Of a stretch of DNA of 64,000 nucleotides, positions 24,987 to 38,030 are shown in pieces. The stretch covers positions 124,001 to 188,000 of the forward strand of contig NC_017741.1 in the NCBI RefSeq assembly GCF_000277405.1, written 5' to 3'. Origin of the DNA: Helicobacter pylori Shi112 (GTDB lineage Bacteria; Campylobacterota; Campylobacteria; Campylobacterales; Helicobacteraceae). Position 1 is the first letter of the stretch. Each line of letters opens with the position of its first letter. The notes below the pieces were generated by a model. The model saw only the letters and a program-made list of their open reading frames with translations, had not been told where the DNA came from and searched no databases. The position numbers and the translations under genes are program-made.

Positions 24987-25846
24987 GAAAAGCGGTATTG
25001 CAAATACTCATCAGTGAGCAAGCAATCTTTAGCCTTTAACAAATTGGCATAAAACCCATGCTGATAGCCTAATTCAAAAAGCTTGTCTATGGCGAGGATT
25101 TGAATCTCGCTTAAGCGCGTTGAAGTTTCATTCGCATACAAGCTTAAATAAGTTTGTAGCCGCTCCATATTGACACGAATGAGCGAGCGTTCTAACAGCA
25201 TGTTAGAGAGCAAATTTTGGTGTTTTAAAGCGACTTCAACCGCTTTAATCAAAGCCTTTTTAATCAAAATCGCGCGATACAAGGGGATAGAGCGCCTAAT
25301 CGCCATGCCCCCTAAAGGCAAGGGTAAATCAACTTTAATGAGTTCTTTCCAAACATCCCACAATTCTTTTTCCACTTCTAATCCATTATGAAAATCCAAG
25401 ATATTTTCATGGATGAGCACGCCCGCATGCACGCTCCCTTCAAGCACCGCTTTTTCAATGTCCAAAAAATTCATGTAAGTGATGCGTGCATGTTTGTAAT
25501 AGATCTTAAACAAAAGGGCGTTGGTGGTGTGATCCCCGCTTAATGCGACTCTAAAATCTTTTTTCAATTTCACACCCTTTTTTTTCACTAATTTAGGCCC
25601 ATAGCCGTTCCCAAAGCTCGTCGCTGTAGGGAGCAAAGCATAATCGTTTGCAATTTTAGGGTATAGCCCAAAGCTGATTGCGCTCACATCATAAGTGTTT
25701 TTTAGGGCTTCTTGGTTTAGGGTTTCAATATCAAGGGCGATGTTGTGGAATGTTTTATTTTTAATGGGGCAATCTATCCAGCCAAACTTAATCGCATAAT
25801 ACATGAAAATATCATCAGCATCAGGGCTATGAGCGACACTAATCAA
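24983..25846 (-). CDS. mqnD: 1,4-dihydroxy-6-naphthoate synthase-type enzyme (futalosine pathway)
   Basis: Works late in the futalosine route to menaquinone, the only quinone of H. pylori, converting cyclic dehypoxanthine futalosine to dihydroxynaphthoate. The N-terminal AHSPDADDIFMYYAIKFGWID, then DVSAISFGLYPKIANDYALL and GVLIHEN, are the MqnA/MqnD periplasmic-binding-like fold; the pattern matches epsilon-proteobacterial MqnD best. I start at TTG 25846 (GGA box 8 bases ahead), giving 287 residues beginning ISVAHSP; the frame extends 35 codons further to ATG 25951 but that would cross the recA promoter and start. Menaquinone links to frdCAB and the oxidase in this window. Confidence 0.8.
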   Translation of the reverse strand: MISVAHSPDADDIFMYYAIKFGWIDCPIKNKTFHNIALDIETLNQEALKNTYDVSAISFGLYPKIANDYALLPTATSFGNGYGPKLVKKKGVKLKKDFRVALSGDHTTNALLFKIYYKHARITYMNFLDIEKAVLEGSVHAGVLIHENILDFHNGLEVEKELWDVWKELIKVDLPLPLGGMAIRRSIPLYRAILIKKALIKAVEVALKHQNLLSNMLLERSLIRVNMERLQTYLSLYANETSTRLSEIQILAIDKLFELGYQHGFYANLLKAKDCLLTDEYLQYRFS

Positions 25847-25882
25847 AGTAAAATCCTTTTGTGATAGGGTAAGTCCTTTTAT

Positions 25883-25888
25883 TATAAT
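25883..25888 (+). promoter_or_regulatory. -10 box for recA
   Basis: Perfect TATAAT 57 bases before the recA ATG; a second weaker box, TAGAAT, is at 25911-25916. No LexA-type palindrome is seen, consistent with H. pylori lacking an SOS regulon. Confidence 0.45.
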
Positions 25889-25944
25889 AGATTTTAGGCT
25901 AGGATTTGATAGAATAAACAAATCAAATTCAATAAGGTAATTTA

Positions 25945-28548
<2,604 letters not shown>

Positions 28549-28563
28549 TTTGAAGGAATGATC

Positions 28564-29653
<1,090 letters not shown>

Positions 29654-29674
29654 ATTTTTTTTAAAGGCCTTTTG

Positions 29675-30631
29675 ATGTTAAGTAGAGACATTGTCCAATA
29701 TTCCAAGATCCGCACCGAGCTATACGCTTATCTTACCTATTTGTTTTCGCACAATATCCGCAACCATCTCCCTGAAATCACTTTGGATTATTTAAACAAA
29801 CAGATCAAAAAAATGCATGCTGAAATCAAAATGGCAAAAAATTTTTTTGTGTTAGACGCTAAAGGCATGCTAATTCTTAAGCCAAGCCAGCTTAAAGAGC
29901 AGGGGCATAAGGAGGGGATATTAGAGCATGATTTAACAGAAGGGATTGAATTAGAATCGCATGCCAGCTTTAGCGATAAGTATTATTTTTATCAAGCCGT
30001 GAGTGAAAAGCGTTGTATTTTAACGGACCCCTATCCTTCTAAAAAAGGAAACCATTTGGTGGTGAGCGCGTCTTACCCGGTGTATGATCAAAATAATGAT
30101 CTAGCGTTTGTGGTGTGCTTGCAAATCCCTTTGAGGGTGGCGATTGAAATCAGCTCGCCTTCAAAGTATTTCAGAACCTTTAGCGAAGGGAGCATGGTCA
30201 TGTATTTTATGATTTCTATCATGCTCACTTTGGTGTCGTTGCTTTTATTTGTGAAATGCATTTCTAGCTTTTGGACAGCGATTGTCAATTTTAGCAGTTT
30301 TGACATTAAAGAAGTGTTCCACCCCATTGTGCTTTTAACCCTAGCCTTAGCCACCTTTGATCTGGTCAAGGCGATTTTTGAAGAGGAAGTGTTGGGTAAA
30401 AATAGCGGAGACAACCACCATGCGATCCACCGCACGATGATTAGGTTTTTAGGCTCTATCATTATCGCATTAGCCATTGAAGCGTTGATGTTAGTGTTTA
30501 AATTCAGCGTGAGCGAACCGGATAAAATCACTTATGCGGTGTATTTGGCTATCGGTGTGGCAGTGCTTTTGATCAGTTTAGCGATTTATGTTAAATTCGC
30601 TTATAGCGTGTTGCCCAAACGAGAACGCTAA
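29675..30631 (+). CDS. PDC-sensor membrane protein without output domain
   Basis: A 318-residue protein. Residues 1-170 form an extracytoplasmic-type PDC sensor module (MAKNFFVLDAKGMLIL, KYYFYQAVSEKRCILTDPYPS, HLVVSASYPVYDQNNDLAFVVCLQIPL), as in chemoreceptor ligand-binding domains. Four hydrophobic helices follow (about 180-200, 215-232, 255-275, 287-308). No kinase, GGDEF or methyl-accepting domain is attached, so it may be a receptor subunit or an orphan sensor. No leading signal peptide is obvious. Its stop overlaps that of the convergent glycosyltransferase (30628-30631). Confidence 0.7.
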   Translation: MLSRDIVQYSKIRTELYAYLTYLFSHNIRNHLPEITLDYLNKQIKKMHAEIKMAKNFFVLDAKGMLILKPSQLKEQGHKEGILEHDLTEGIELESHASFSDKYYFYQAVSEKRCILTDPYPSKKGNHLVVSASYPVYDQNNDLAFVVCLQIPLRVAIEISSPSKYFRTFSEGSMVMYFMISIMLTLVSLLLFVKCISSFWTAIVNFSSFDIKEVFHPIVLLTLALATFDLVKAIFEEEVLGKNSGDNHHAIHRTMIRFLGSIIIALAIEALMLVFKFSVSEPDKITYAVYLAIGVAVLLISLAIYVKFAYSVLPKRER

Positions 30632-31749
30632 GAGTTAAAAAATTTTTCTTTTAAGCGTTTGAAAATCCTATTCAATCTAAAAAAGACATATTCTAAAAGG
30701 GTTTTTGGATTGAGTAGGGGGGCAAGAAATTCAAAGGTTTTTTGTTTGTCTTTAAGGCTTAAAAATTCTGTCATTTGTTTAAGGAATTTCACGGAATATT
30801 TAGCATAAAAAGAGGTTTTTAAAAGAGTCTCATGCCATTCTTTAGAATATAAAGCAGTGGGTGAAATCCAAGGTTTTCCTACAAAATAAAAATGCAGCAT
30901 GACAATTTCTTGTCGGTTAGGAATGAAGCGTTTTTGATTGGCCATGAAAGGGTGGGTGTTATAAATATAAGGCAAGATTAAAACCTTTTGATAGCATGCG
31001 AGAGTTAAAAGATCCTGTTCAGGGCAAAACACGCACTGGCCTTTTTGACGGGTTAAATTGAGTAAGCGCTCTTCTAAACGATCAGCGCGCCACAGCTTTA
31101 AATTTACGATTAAAAACCCAACATTATAGTGGTTTTCATAAAGGATTTTTATGTCTTTTTCTTTAAGGTAATGCTCATAAAGGGAAAAGGCTTGACGAGG
31201 GGCTCTCTCTCTTTCCATTTGAAAATGTTTAGGGCTTTTAGGAGAAGAAAAATCTTTAGCCGCTCCAAAATAATAGCCATCTAGCGGGATAAAAAAACTC
31301 TCGCTCACATCATTTAAAAACAAAGTGTCCGCATCAAACATGATAATTTTGTCGTATTGCAAGAATAAAGAAGCCAAAAACAAGCGGCACATGACCATTT
31401 TAGAAAAGCGAGTCTTAGCGTAAATATTGAGTTGCAAAAAAGCTTCATTGATTTTATCAATCGCAGAGAGTTCTTCTATTGAAGTGGTGTGAAGATTAGG
31501 GGTTGAAATGTCTAAAAATTCTAGGCTCATAAAAGCGCTAAAGGGGGCTAGAGTCTCTTTTAATTTGCGCTGGTTTTCAAGGCTCAAGTTATCCACCAGG
31601 CAGTGGATTTTATAAAAAAGTTTTTTACTATCATTTTGCGATTGGGGATTTTCTACTTTAGCGCAAGCTAGCATGGAATACAGGCTCACGCCAGCTGGGA
31701 TCACATAGTTGTTGTCAAAAGCGATGACAATAGGAATAATAATACTCAT
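30628..31749 (-). CDS. rfaJ: LPS glycosyltransferase, GT8 family
   Basis: Cytoplasmic or membrane-associated sugar transferase of the GT8 (RfaJ/GspA) family, 373 residues. The N-terminus IPIVIAFDNNYVIPAGVSL binds the nucleotide sugar, the metal-binding DxD motif is in IIMFDADTLFLND (about 138-146), and NVGFLIVNLKLWR and CPEQDLLTLAC are further family blocks. The C-terminus is basic with aromatics, suggesting a peripheral membrane anchor. In H. pylori this gene takes part in adding glucose to the LPS core or its glucan side chain; the exact linkage is from literature memory. Confidence 0.85.
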   Translation of the reverse strand: MSIIIPIVIAFDNNYVIPAGVSLYSMLACAKVENPQSQNDSKKLFYKIHCLVDNLSLENQRKLKETLAPFSAFMSLEFLDISTPNLHTTSIEELSAIDKINEAFLQLNIYAKTRFSKMVMCRLFLASLFLQYDKIIMFDADTLFLNDVSESFFIPLDGYYFGAAKDFSSPKSPKHFQMERERAPRQAFSLYEHYLKEKDIKILYENHYNVGFLIVNLKLWRADRLEERLLNLTRQKGQCVFCPEQDLLTLACYQKVLILPYIYNTHPFMANQKRFIPNRQEIVMLHFYFVGKPWISPTALYSKEWHETLLKTSFYAKYSVKFLKQMTEFLSLKDKQKTFEFLAPLLNPKTLLEYVFFRLNRIFKRLKEKFFNS

Positions 31750-31824
31750 TTTAAGTGGTTTTCCTAAAACAGGTTTTTAATCAAATTTAATCCAAAGTTG
31801 AATTTATTTTTTTGAATATTATAC

Positions 31825-31830
31825 TATAAT
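31825..31830 (+). promoter_or_regulatory. -10 box for hcpD
   Basis: Perfect TATAAT 70 bases before the ATG at 31900, in the spacer shared with the divergent glycosyltransferase gene. Confidence 0.45.
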
Positions 31831-31899
31831 AACCAATTAGATTGGGGTTTTACTGATTTTTCTTTGTGTGAGCTTTGGCTTAGTTTTGTAAGGAATGAG

Positions 31900-32817
31900 A
31901 TGATAAAGAGTTGGACTAAAAAATGGGTTTTTATTTGGTTGGTGGTGGCGGGCTGTTTCAGTCATTTGATGGCTACAACCGGTGAGGCATATTTTAAAAT
32001 GGCTACTCAAGCCTTTAAGAGAGGGGATTACCATAAAGCGGTGGCTTTTTATAAGAGGAGTTGTAATTTAAGGGTGGGGGTGAGTTGCACGAGTTTGGGC
32101 TCTATGTATGAAGATGGCGATGGCGTGGATCAGAATATTCCAAAAGCCGTTTTTTATTACAGAAGAGGGTGCAATTTAATGAATCATTTGGCTTGCGCGA
32201 GTTTAGGCTCTATGTATGAAGATGGCGATGGCGTTCAAAAAAACCTTCCAAAGGCTATCTATTATTACAGGAGAGGGTGCCACTTAAAGGGTGGGGTGAG
32301 CTGCGGTAGTTTAGGTTTTATGTATTTTAATGGTACGGGCGTTAAGCAAAATTATGCCAAAGCCCTTTCTCTTTCTAAATACGCTTGCAGTTTGAATTAC
32401 GGCATTAGTTGTAACTTTACAGGGTATATGTATAGGAACGCAAAAGGCGCAGAGAAGGATTTGAAAAAAGCCCTTACGAATTTTAAAAGAGGGTGCCATT
32501 TAAAAGACGGAGCGAGCTGTGTGAGTTTAGGCTATATGTATGAAGCCGGTCTTTATGTCAGACAAAGTGAAGGGCAAGCCTTGAATCTTTATAAAAAGGG
32601 TTGTTCTTTAAAAGAAGGGAGCGGTTGTCATAATGTGGCGGTGATGTATTACACGGGTAAGGGCGCTCCAAAGGATTTGGATAAAGCCACTTCATATTAT
32701 AAGAAAGGTTGCACTTTAGGCTTTAGTGGTAGTTGTAAAGTATTAGAAATGGTTGGCAAGAATTCTGATAATTTGCAAGATGACGCGCAAAACGACACGC
32801 AAGATGATACGCAATAG
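31900..32817 (+). CDS. hcpD: cysteine-rich Sel1-repeat protein HcpD
   Basis: Secreted, 305 residues. A signal peptide (KKWVFIWLVVAGCFSHLMA) is followed by about seven Sel1-like repeats of 36 residues, each with a cysteine pair that forms a disulphide-linked helical hairpin (for example CNLRVGVSCTSLGSMYEDGD). The last 20 residues are an Asp/Gln-rich tail (DDAQNDTQDDTQ). Hcp proteins are host-facing and antigenic; some bind beta-lactams weakly. I choose ATG 31900 because AAGGAAT precedes it; a GTG 12 codons upstream has no such site. Divergent from the LPS gene. Confidence 0.92.
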   Translation: MIKSWTKKWVFIWLVVAGCFSHLMATTGEAYFKMATQAFKRGDYHKAVAFYKRSCNLRVGVSCTSLGSMYEDGDGVDQNIPKAVFYYRRGCNLMNHLACASLGSMYEDGDGVQKNLPKAIYYYRRGCHLKGGVSCGSLGFMYFNGTGVKQNYAKALSLSKYACSLNYGISCNFTGYMYRNAKGAEKDLKKALTNFKRGCHLKDGASCVSLGYMYEAGLYVRQSEGQALNLYKKGCSLKEGSGCHNVAVMYYTGKGAPKDLDKATSYYKKGCTLGFSGSCKVLEMVGKNSDNLQDDAQNDTQDDTQ

Positions 32818-33570
32818 GCCAGAGTTTAGGGGCTATGATTAAAACTATAGAAATCTTTCCACTTTCGTGCTATCAAATGGGGATTGAGTGCCTCTATTGA
32901 TGGGTATTGAGATTAAAAATCCACAAATCTAGGGTTTGGATTCGCTCTCATATTGATAATAAAAACACTCAAAGGCATTTTAAAACAATAAAAGAGCTTA
33001 CACAGACACAAGCGATAATTTTTTAAAGCGCTCTTAGGGGATTTATGGGGTTAAAGGGGGCGTTATTTCAAAATCCCCTATCCGCTTTAAAAAATAACTT
33101 ACAAAATAAAAATTAACTATAAAAAAGCTTAAAAACAAGTTTTTTAAAAAAGGACATTGAATAAAGCTATTCATATTTGAACAAAACAAAAACCTTTATT
33201 CAATCAAAATAAGGTTAAAATCCAATAAAAAAGGAGTTTTATAACTCTTTATAGGACTTTACAAGCTTATAGCAACAAAACTTTGTTTTCATTGGCGAAG
33301 CACCCAAAGCTAAAGCGATTGGGCTTCCTGATGTTTGGGGAGAGTTTCTCACTCTGTGTCCCTAATGGATTTTACAGAATCTGAGCTCCAATGTATTCCC
33401 TACAGCTTTCACGCATCATATCTTATAAAGGCGTAAGTTTGTGCGCTTCCTGCGCTAGATGCAAATGTATGGGGGTGTTATAACAAATTAGCGGCATTCA
33501 TCCCAAACGCTAAAGACGATTAGGATTTCTGCTTGGGTGGTTTAAAAAATACTTTGAGCCTTTTTGCATT
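32818..33570. other. 753-base intergenic region
   Basis: No intact gene was found. It carries copy B of the intergenic element (32961-33083) and, from about 33265 to 33540, a stretch that looks like decayed coding DNA: the plus-strand frame reads KTLFSLAKHPKLKRLGFLMF and, after stops, SYKGVSLCASCARCKCMGVL, with stops near 33380, 33480 and 33510. A second HPK-RRLGFLLG-like phrase near 33500-33530 hints at an internal repeat. Small hypothetical ORFs have been annotated here in other strains. The remaining sequence is AT-rich. Confidence 0.4.
32961..33083 (+). repeat. intergenic element family, copy B
   Basis: AAAAACACTCAAAGGCATTT (32961-32980), AATAAAAGAGC (32987-32997), GCTCTTA (33030-33036), GGGGAT (33037-33042), then GTTATTTCAAAA and CCCCTATCC (33075-33083). 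AGAGC/GCTCT and GGGGAT/ATCCCC arms can pair. The first 20 bases match copy A exactly. Confidence 0.5.
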
Positions 33571-34293
33571 TCACTCAATATTCGTATAAAGCGCGACCAC
33601 ATCATCATCGTCTTCAATCCTGTCTAGCAATTTTTCGGTAAGCTCCATCTGTTCGTCATTCAATTCAATGGGCGTTGTGGCGATGCGTTGCAAACTCGCT
33701 TTTAAAATGGGCAATCTCAAGCTTTCAAACCCCTCATTTAAGAGCTTGAAGCTGTTATAATCCCCCCTAATAATAATCTTGTCTTCCACTTCTTCTAATT
33801 CTTCCAAACCATAATCAATGAGAGCGAATTCTAAATCTTCTAGGCTGAGTTTTAAATTTTCCACTTCATTTTTCAAGCATTCAAACACGCTTTTTCGGTT
33901 AAACATAAACTCTAAAGAGCCATTAGGCACGATGCTTGCCCCTTGCGTTTTATTGAAATAGCTTTTAAGGTTAGCAATGGTTCTGGTGGGGTTATCAGTC
34001 ATGCATTCCATAATGATTAACACGCCAAAATTCGCCTTACCCTCATAAGTGATTTCACTCAAATTCCCCTCTTTACTGCTCGCTCTTTTAATCGCTGCAT
34101 CAATATTGTCTTTAGGCATGTTTTGCACTTTAGCGTTTAAAATCGCCGTTCGTAGTTTGGCGTTCGTGTCCGGCTCGCTCCCGCCCTCTTTTGCCGCTAG
34201 AGTGATCGCTTTGGCGAGCTTGGGGAAAACCTTACTCATCTTATCCCATCGTTTTTCTTTAGCCGCTCTTCTGTATTCAAACGCTCGTCCCAT
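33571..34293 (-). CDS. yebC: YebC/PmpR-family protein
   Basis: A 240-residue conserved protein of the YebC/TACO1 family, long annotated as a transcriptional regulator and now linked to translation of difficult (proline-rich) stretches. The N-terminus [20 protein letters not shown], the blocks [35 protein letters not shown] and the C-terminal VVALYTNIE are family signatures. The ATG is directly adjacent to the hemB stop, so it is the last gene of the arsR-arsS-hemB-yebC run. Confidence 0.93.
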   Translation of the reverse strand: MGRAFEYRRAAKEKRWDKMSKVFPKLAKAITLAAKEGGSEPDTNAKLRTAILNAKVQNMPKDNIDAAIKRASSKEGNLSEITYEGKANFGVLIIMECMTDNPTRTIANLKSYFNKTQGASIVPNGSLEFMFNRKSVFECLKNEVENLKLSLEDLEFALIDYGLEELEEVEDKIIIRGDYNSFKLLNEGFESLRLPILKASLQRIATTPIELNDEQMELTEKLLDRIEDDDDVVALYTNIE

Positions 34294-35265
34294 TCAATTC
34301 CTTTGTAATAAGTTAGCCATTTCTTTAGCATGATAGCTAATAATCATATCCGCTCCCGCTCTTTTAAAACAAGTCATCGTTTCTAATAAAACGCTTTCAT
34401 AGTTGATCAGGTTGTGTTTTTGAGCGAGTTTGAGCATGGCGTATTCCCCGCTCACATTATAGAGCGCTAAAGGGAGCAAAGTGTGATCTCTGATTTCTTT
34501 AACAATATCCAAATACGCCAAAGCCGGTTTCACCATTAAAATATCCGCACCCTGTTTTTCATCTTCTAAACTTTCTAAAAGCGCTTCTTTTTTATTAGCG
34601 TAATCCATTTGATAGCTTTTGCGATCGCCAAAACTCGGCGCAGAGTTTGCCACATCTCTAAAAGGCCCATAGTAACTGCTCGCAAATTTAGTGGAATAGC
34701 TCATGATGGGCGTGTGGGTATAGCCGGCGTTATCTAGCGTTTTTCTCAAGCTTAAAACATTCCCATCCATCATGTTGCTTGGGGCTAGAATATCCACACC
34801 GCTTTCAGCCAAAATAAGCCCTTGAAGGTTTAAAATCTCTAGCGTTTTATCGTTAGACACAGAAGCGTTTTCTAAAATCCCGCAATGCCCATGGTCGGTG
34901 TATTCACAAAAACACAAATCCACTATAACGATTAAATCCTTGAATCGTTTTTTAACCTCTCTAGCGGCTTTTGCGACAATGTGATCCTTATTTAACGCAT
35001 GGCTTCCTGTAGCATCCTTATGTTTAGGAATGCCAAACAATAAAACGGCTTTGATGCCTAAACCCACTAATTCTTCGCATTCTTTTAAAAGAGGCTCTAC
35101 ACTCATTTGATAAACGCCAGGCATGGAGTTGATCTCATTTTTAATATAACTATCGCTTTCTATGACAAATAAGGGAGCGATGAAGTCATCAATATTCAGA
35201 CGCGTTTCTCTTATCATCGCTCTTAAGTTTTCGCTGCTTCGTAATCTTCTCAATCGTTTGAACAT
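34294..35265 (-). CDS. hemB: delta-aminolevulinic acid dehydratase
   Basis: Porphobilinogen synthase: joins two 5-aminolevulinate molecules in heme synthesis. It has 323 residues. The metal-binding segment [15 protein letters not shown] has cysteines but fewer than the zinc-only type; the catalytic lysine regions are [15 protein letters not shown] and [12 protein letters not shown]. It lies 22 bases after arsS on the same strand. The only promoter visible is upstream of arsR. Confidence 0.95.
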   Translation of the reverse strand: MFKRLRRLRSSENLRAMIRETRLNIDDFIAPLFVIESDSYIKNEINSMPGVYQMSVEPLLKECEELVGLGIKAVLLFGIPKHKDATGSHALNKDHIVAKAAREVKKRFKDLIVIVDLCFCEYTDHGHCGILENASVSNDKTLEILNLQGLILAESGVDILAPSNMMDGNVLSLRKTLDNAGYTHTPIMSYSTKFASSYYGPFRDVANSAPSFGDRKSYQMDYANKKEALLESLEDEKQGADILMVKPALAYLDIVKEIRDHTLLPLALYNVSGEYAMLKLAQKHNLINYESVLLETMTCFKRAGADMIISYHAKEMANLLQRN

Positions 35266-35287
35266 GTTCTCTCTTTATTGTTTTTCT

Positions 35288-36619
35288 TTAACCCCACAAT
35301 TGGCTTTTTCTATCCCCTTCATTCCGCTCACCTCTCTCAAATTTTCGGGGGGGGGGGGTAGGCTCTTCATCATCTTCTTCTAAATCGTAAAAATGATTAA
35401 AAACGCAATCATGGATAGTGAAACAAATTCTTCCATTGCTGTAATGATAGCTCAAATTCAATCCCATAGCCTCTAAAGCGTTTTTAATGATATACATGCC
35501 TAACCCAAAACCATGGGCTTGGCTGGGGTTAGAAGATTTGAAGTAGGGTTGCAAATATTTTTCAAAATCTTCTTTTAAAGGTTCGCTTTTATTGGACACC
35601 ACTAAATTATTTCCTATGAAATCCAAAAACACCTGTTTGTCATCACTGTATTTGATCGCATTATCTACCATGTTTTTTAACGCTATAGAAAACAATTCAA
35701 AATCCGCTTCAATGATGTAATTTGAAGAGGGTACATGGATAGGGCTTTTTTTATCCTCATCAATTAAAAGCATTTTTTCAATCTTGTCTATCAAATCGCT
35801 CATTAAAAATTTTTCTTTATTGCTCCCATAATTTTTGGAAGCGAACTGCTCAATGCGGGCAAATTGCTCAATTAACATGTTCAAGTGATCAAATATAGAT
35901 GAAAGGCGTTTGTAAGACAGCTCTTCTTTGAGCATAGAGCTTAGTATCTTGCCCTTAGTGATAGGGGTGCGTAATTCATGCATGATAGAGCGCAAAAACA
36001 AAATCCGAGATTCATTCATCGCATTGATTTTTTGGATGCAATTGTCAAATTCGTTAGCCAGATCCCCTATTTCATCTTTTTGCTTGCTTTTACAACTCAC
36101 GCTTTTATCCCCTTGAGCGAAGCGTTTCACTTGAGATCTTAACTCTCTTAAGGGCAATAAACTCTGCAAAACAAATAAAAAGAGGAATAAAATCAATAAT
36201 AAGCCCACCGTAATAGCTAAGAAATAATTCTTATAAGAAACCGAATGCAAATCTTTATAAAGCACAAAATGCTCATCCTTTTTTAAAAGGATAAAAACCA
36301 TATCGCTGAATTTAAACACTTCAGCATACCCAATATTCCTATGGTGCAACTGGTGGCGTCTTTTGGCTAAAACCTTTTCTAAATTTTCCATTGTGGTTTC
36401 TTTAAAACCAATTTTATAGAGGTAATCTTCTATGGCTCTATAATCAGAGTAGTTATTTAAAATTTCATTGATAGTGGTAACAAACTGATAATGGCGCATT
36501 TCGTTTTGATAGTTTTCATGATTGATTTGAGAAGACACGAAATAGTAAGCGAACGCTCCAAAACTAAAGAGCGTTATCATAAACAAAGCGACAACTTTAA
36601 AAAAGATAGAAAAACGCAA
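35288..36619 (-). CDS. arsS: acid-responsive sensor histidine kinase ArsS
   Basis: Senses low pH and phosphorylates ArsR, which controls urease and other acid-response genes. It has 443 residues: helix 1 at 7-28, a His-rich periplasmic sensor (HQLHHRNIGY and others), helix 2 at 132-153, a HAMP linker, H-box SIMHELRTPITKG with the phosphorylated His214, and ATPase motifs NMVDNAIKYSDD and HGFGLGMYIIKNALEAMG. Near the end lies a run of 12 G on the plus strand (C in the gene) at 35347-35358. With 12 C the protein ends TPPPRKFERGERNE...SQLWG; other lengths give other tails. Follows arsR by 25 bases. Confidence 0.95.
   Translation of the reverse strand: MRFSIFFKVVALFMITLFSFGAFAYYFVSSQINHENYQNEMRHYQFVTTINEILNNYSDYRAIEDYLYKIGFKETTMENLEKVLAKRRHQLHHRNIGYAEVFKFSDMVFILLKKDEHFVLYKDLHSVSYKNYFLAITVGLLLILFLFLFVLQSLLPLRELRSQVKRFAQGDKSVSCKSKQKDEIGDLANEFDNCIQKINAMNESRILFLRSIMHELRTPITKGKILSSMLKEELSYKRLSSIFDHLNMLIEQFARIEQFASKNYGSNKEKFLMSDLIDKIEKMLLIDEDKKSPIHVPSSNYIIEADFELFSIALKNMVDNAIKYSDDKQVFLDFIGNNLVVSNKSEPLKEDFEKYLQPYFKSSNPSQAHGFGLGMYIIKNALEAMGLNLSYHYSNGRICFTIHDCVFNHFYDLEEDDEEPTPPPRKFERGERNEGDRKSQLWG
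35347..35358. repeat. homopolymeric C12 tract in arsS (phase-variable)
   Basis: Twelve consecutive G on the plus strand, i.e. C in the arsS coding strand, near the 3' end. Slippage changes the reading frame of the last 20 or so codons without touching the kinase core, so it alters the C-terminal tail. Such a tract at this site is known in H. pylori. Confidence 0.95.
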
Positions 36620-36644
36620 AACCCCTTAACTCCTTATTAGAATG

Positions 36645-37322
36645 TCAGTATTCTAATTTATAACCAATCCCTCTAACAGAGATGATGTATTGCGGTTGCT
36701 TAGGGTTTTTTTCAATCTTGGATCGCAAACGGCCAATGATCACATCAATGCTTTTATTAGAGCTTTCAGGGTTGATGCTCTCGCTCTCAATCGCAATGCT
36801 TTCACGGCTAAACACATAACCTTTTTTGCTAATGAGAAGCGAAAGGATTTCATATTCAGCCCTAGTTAAGTCTAGCTTTTTTTCATGCATATACACTTCT
36901 CGGCTGTCCTTATCTACCCTAAAGATATTCGCATCGCTTGGCTCACTCACTTCTTCTTTTTTATGAGAACGCCTGAGTAAGGACTGGATGCGAGCTAATA
37001 ATTCTTTAGGATCATAGGGTTTAGGGAGGTAATCATCAGCCCCATAATCTAGCGCTTTAATCTTATCTTCCACATCGCTTCTTGCTGAAGAAATAATAAT
37101 AGGGATATGTTTTTGTTTGGAGATGCGCCTACACACTTCAAGCCCGTCTAAATTAGGCAAAGTTAAATCCAATAACAACAAATCATAATTTTGTGTGTTA
37201 GCCGCACTAATGCCGGTATATGGCTCATCGTAATTGGTTACATGAATGCCATGTTGGAGCAAAAACTCGCTCAAAAACTCGGCTAATTCTATATCATCTT
37301 CTATCATTAAAACTTCTATCAT
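36645..37322 (-). CDS. arsR: acid-responsive response regulator ArsR
   Basis: OmpR-type response regulator, 225 residues: receiver domain with Asp52 in [13 protein letters not shown], Asp9-Asp10 in MIEDD and the Lys near 104 in YLPKPYD, then a winged-helix DNA-binding domain (about 130-225, [34 protein letters not shown]). It is essential in H. pylori and has both phosphorylation-dependent and independent targets; these are literature facts. First gene of the arsR-arsS-hemB-yebC run; a TTAAC-TTT-GTTAA dyad lies at 37368-37380 upstream. Confidence 0.95.
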   Translation of the reverse strand: MIEVLMIEDDIELAEFLSEFLLQHGIHVTNYDEPYTGISAANTQNYDLLLLDLTLPNLDGLEVCRRISKQKHIPIIISSARSDVEDKIKALDYGADDYLPKPYDPKELLARIQSLLRRSHKKEEVSEPSDANIFRVDKDSREVYMHEKKLDLTRAEYEILSLLISKKGYVFSRESIAIESESINPESSNKSIDVIIGRLRSKIEKNPKQPQYIISVRGIGYKLEY

Positions 37323-37367
37323 ACTTCAATTAACTCCTTCAACGATTTTTGCAACTTTAAAAACGAT

Positions 37368-37380
37368 TAACTTTGTTAAT
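37368..37380. promoter_or_regulatory. TTAAC-N3-GTTAA dyad upstream of arsR
   Basis: A perfect inverted repeat TTAACTTTGTTAA sits about 45 bases before the arsR ATG. A dimeric regulator could bind here; ArsR autoregulation is plausible but not shown by sequence. TAATTAG-type AT-rich flanks surround it. Confidence 0.25.
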
Positions 37381-37556
37381 GTTTTAAGGGACTAATTCTA
37401 ACATTTTATTATTAAAGATACCTTGAAAATATCTTAAAAATAAAAATTCAAAACATTATCATAGTTATTAATGGAATTTAAGGCTTTGTTTTCATGGAAT
37501 ATTGAAAATGAAAGTCTTATTTTTTAATGTTTTTAAAAAATTCCTTTGCCCATTTT

Positions 37557-38030
37557 TCACTCTGTGTTTTCTCGCTCCAAAGATTCTAATCGTTTTTCAA
37601 GCACGCTCAATTGGTATTGCAAGAAACGCGCCACTAAATCCAAACGCTTCAGCGCTTCTTTTTCTTCTAAAGCTTGCATGCCTTTAAATAACACTAAGGT
37701 TCTCTCTAATAAGCCTTTTAAAAAAACCCGCTCGTTTGGAATTAACGCTTGCATGGGGTTTTCTTGCGCGATTTCTTCTGTAATGATTTCTGGCGTCTCT
37801 TCTTTTTCTTCTGTGATTTTTTCTTGCGTTTCTATTTTAGCAGCGTTTTTTGGCTCTAAAGGGGCATTAGCATTTTGAGAGCTTGGGGTGTTTTGCAAAT
37901 CTTGGGGCGTTTTGAAAAAAGAGGGCGTTTTTTGCGCCGTATCAAAACCATCACCAATGGTTTTAGCCATTTTTTCAATTTCATTAAGGGTTTCTGAAAT
38001 AATGTTTTTCAATTCCATTCTACCAGCCAT
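37557..38030 (-). CDS. hypothetical protein, coiled and acidic
   Basis: A 157-residue soluble protein. An N-terminal helix (ELKNIISETLNEIEKMAKTI), a low-complexity middle rich in Thr/Glu/Pro (KITEEKEETPEIITEEI-like), and a C-terminal helical segment (RVFLKGLLERTLVLFKGMQA, LDLVARFLQYQLSVLEKRLE). The C-terminal part resembles the CiaD-type domain seen in Campylobacter, but I am unsure. It overlaps the TPR-like gene by 22 bases. An ATG four codons in (38018) is an alternative start. Operon: cheZ, U32 peptidase, TPR gene, this gene. Confidence 0.6.
   Translation of the reverse strand: MAGRMELKNIISETLNEIEKMAKTIGDGFDTAQKTPSFFKTPQDLQNTPSSQNANAPLEPKNAAKIETQEKITEEKEETPEIITEEIAQENPMQALIPNERVFLKGLLERTLVLFKGMQALEEKEALKRLDLVARFLQYQLSVLEKRLESLERENTE

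Noticed and set aside
37502..37878. Plus-strand frames opposite the coiled hypothetical gene
   Set aside because: They mirror the minus-strand coding frame and have no binding site or plausible composition.
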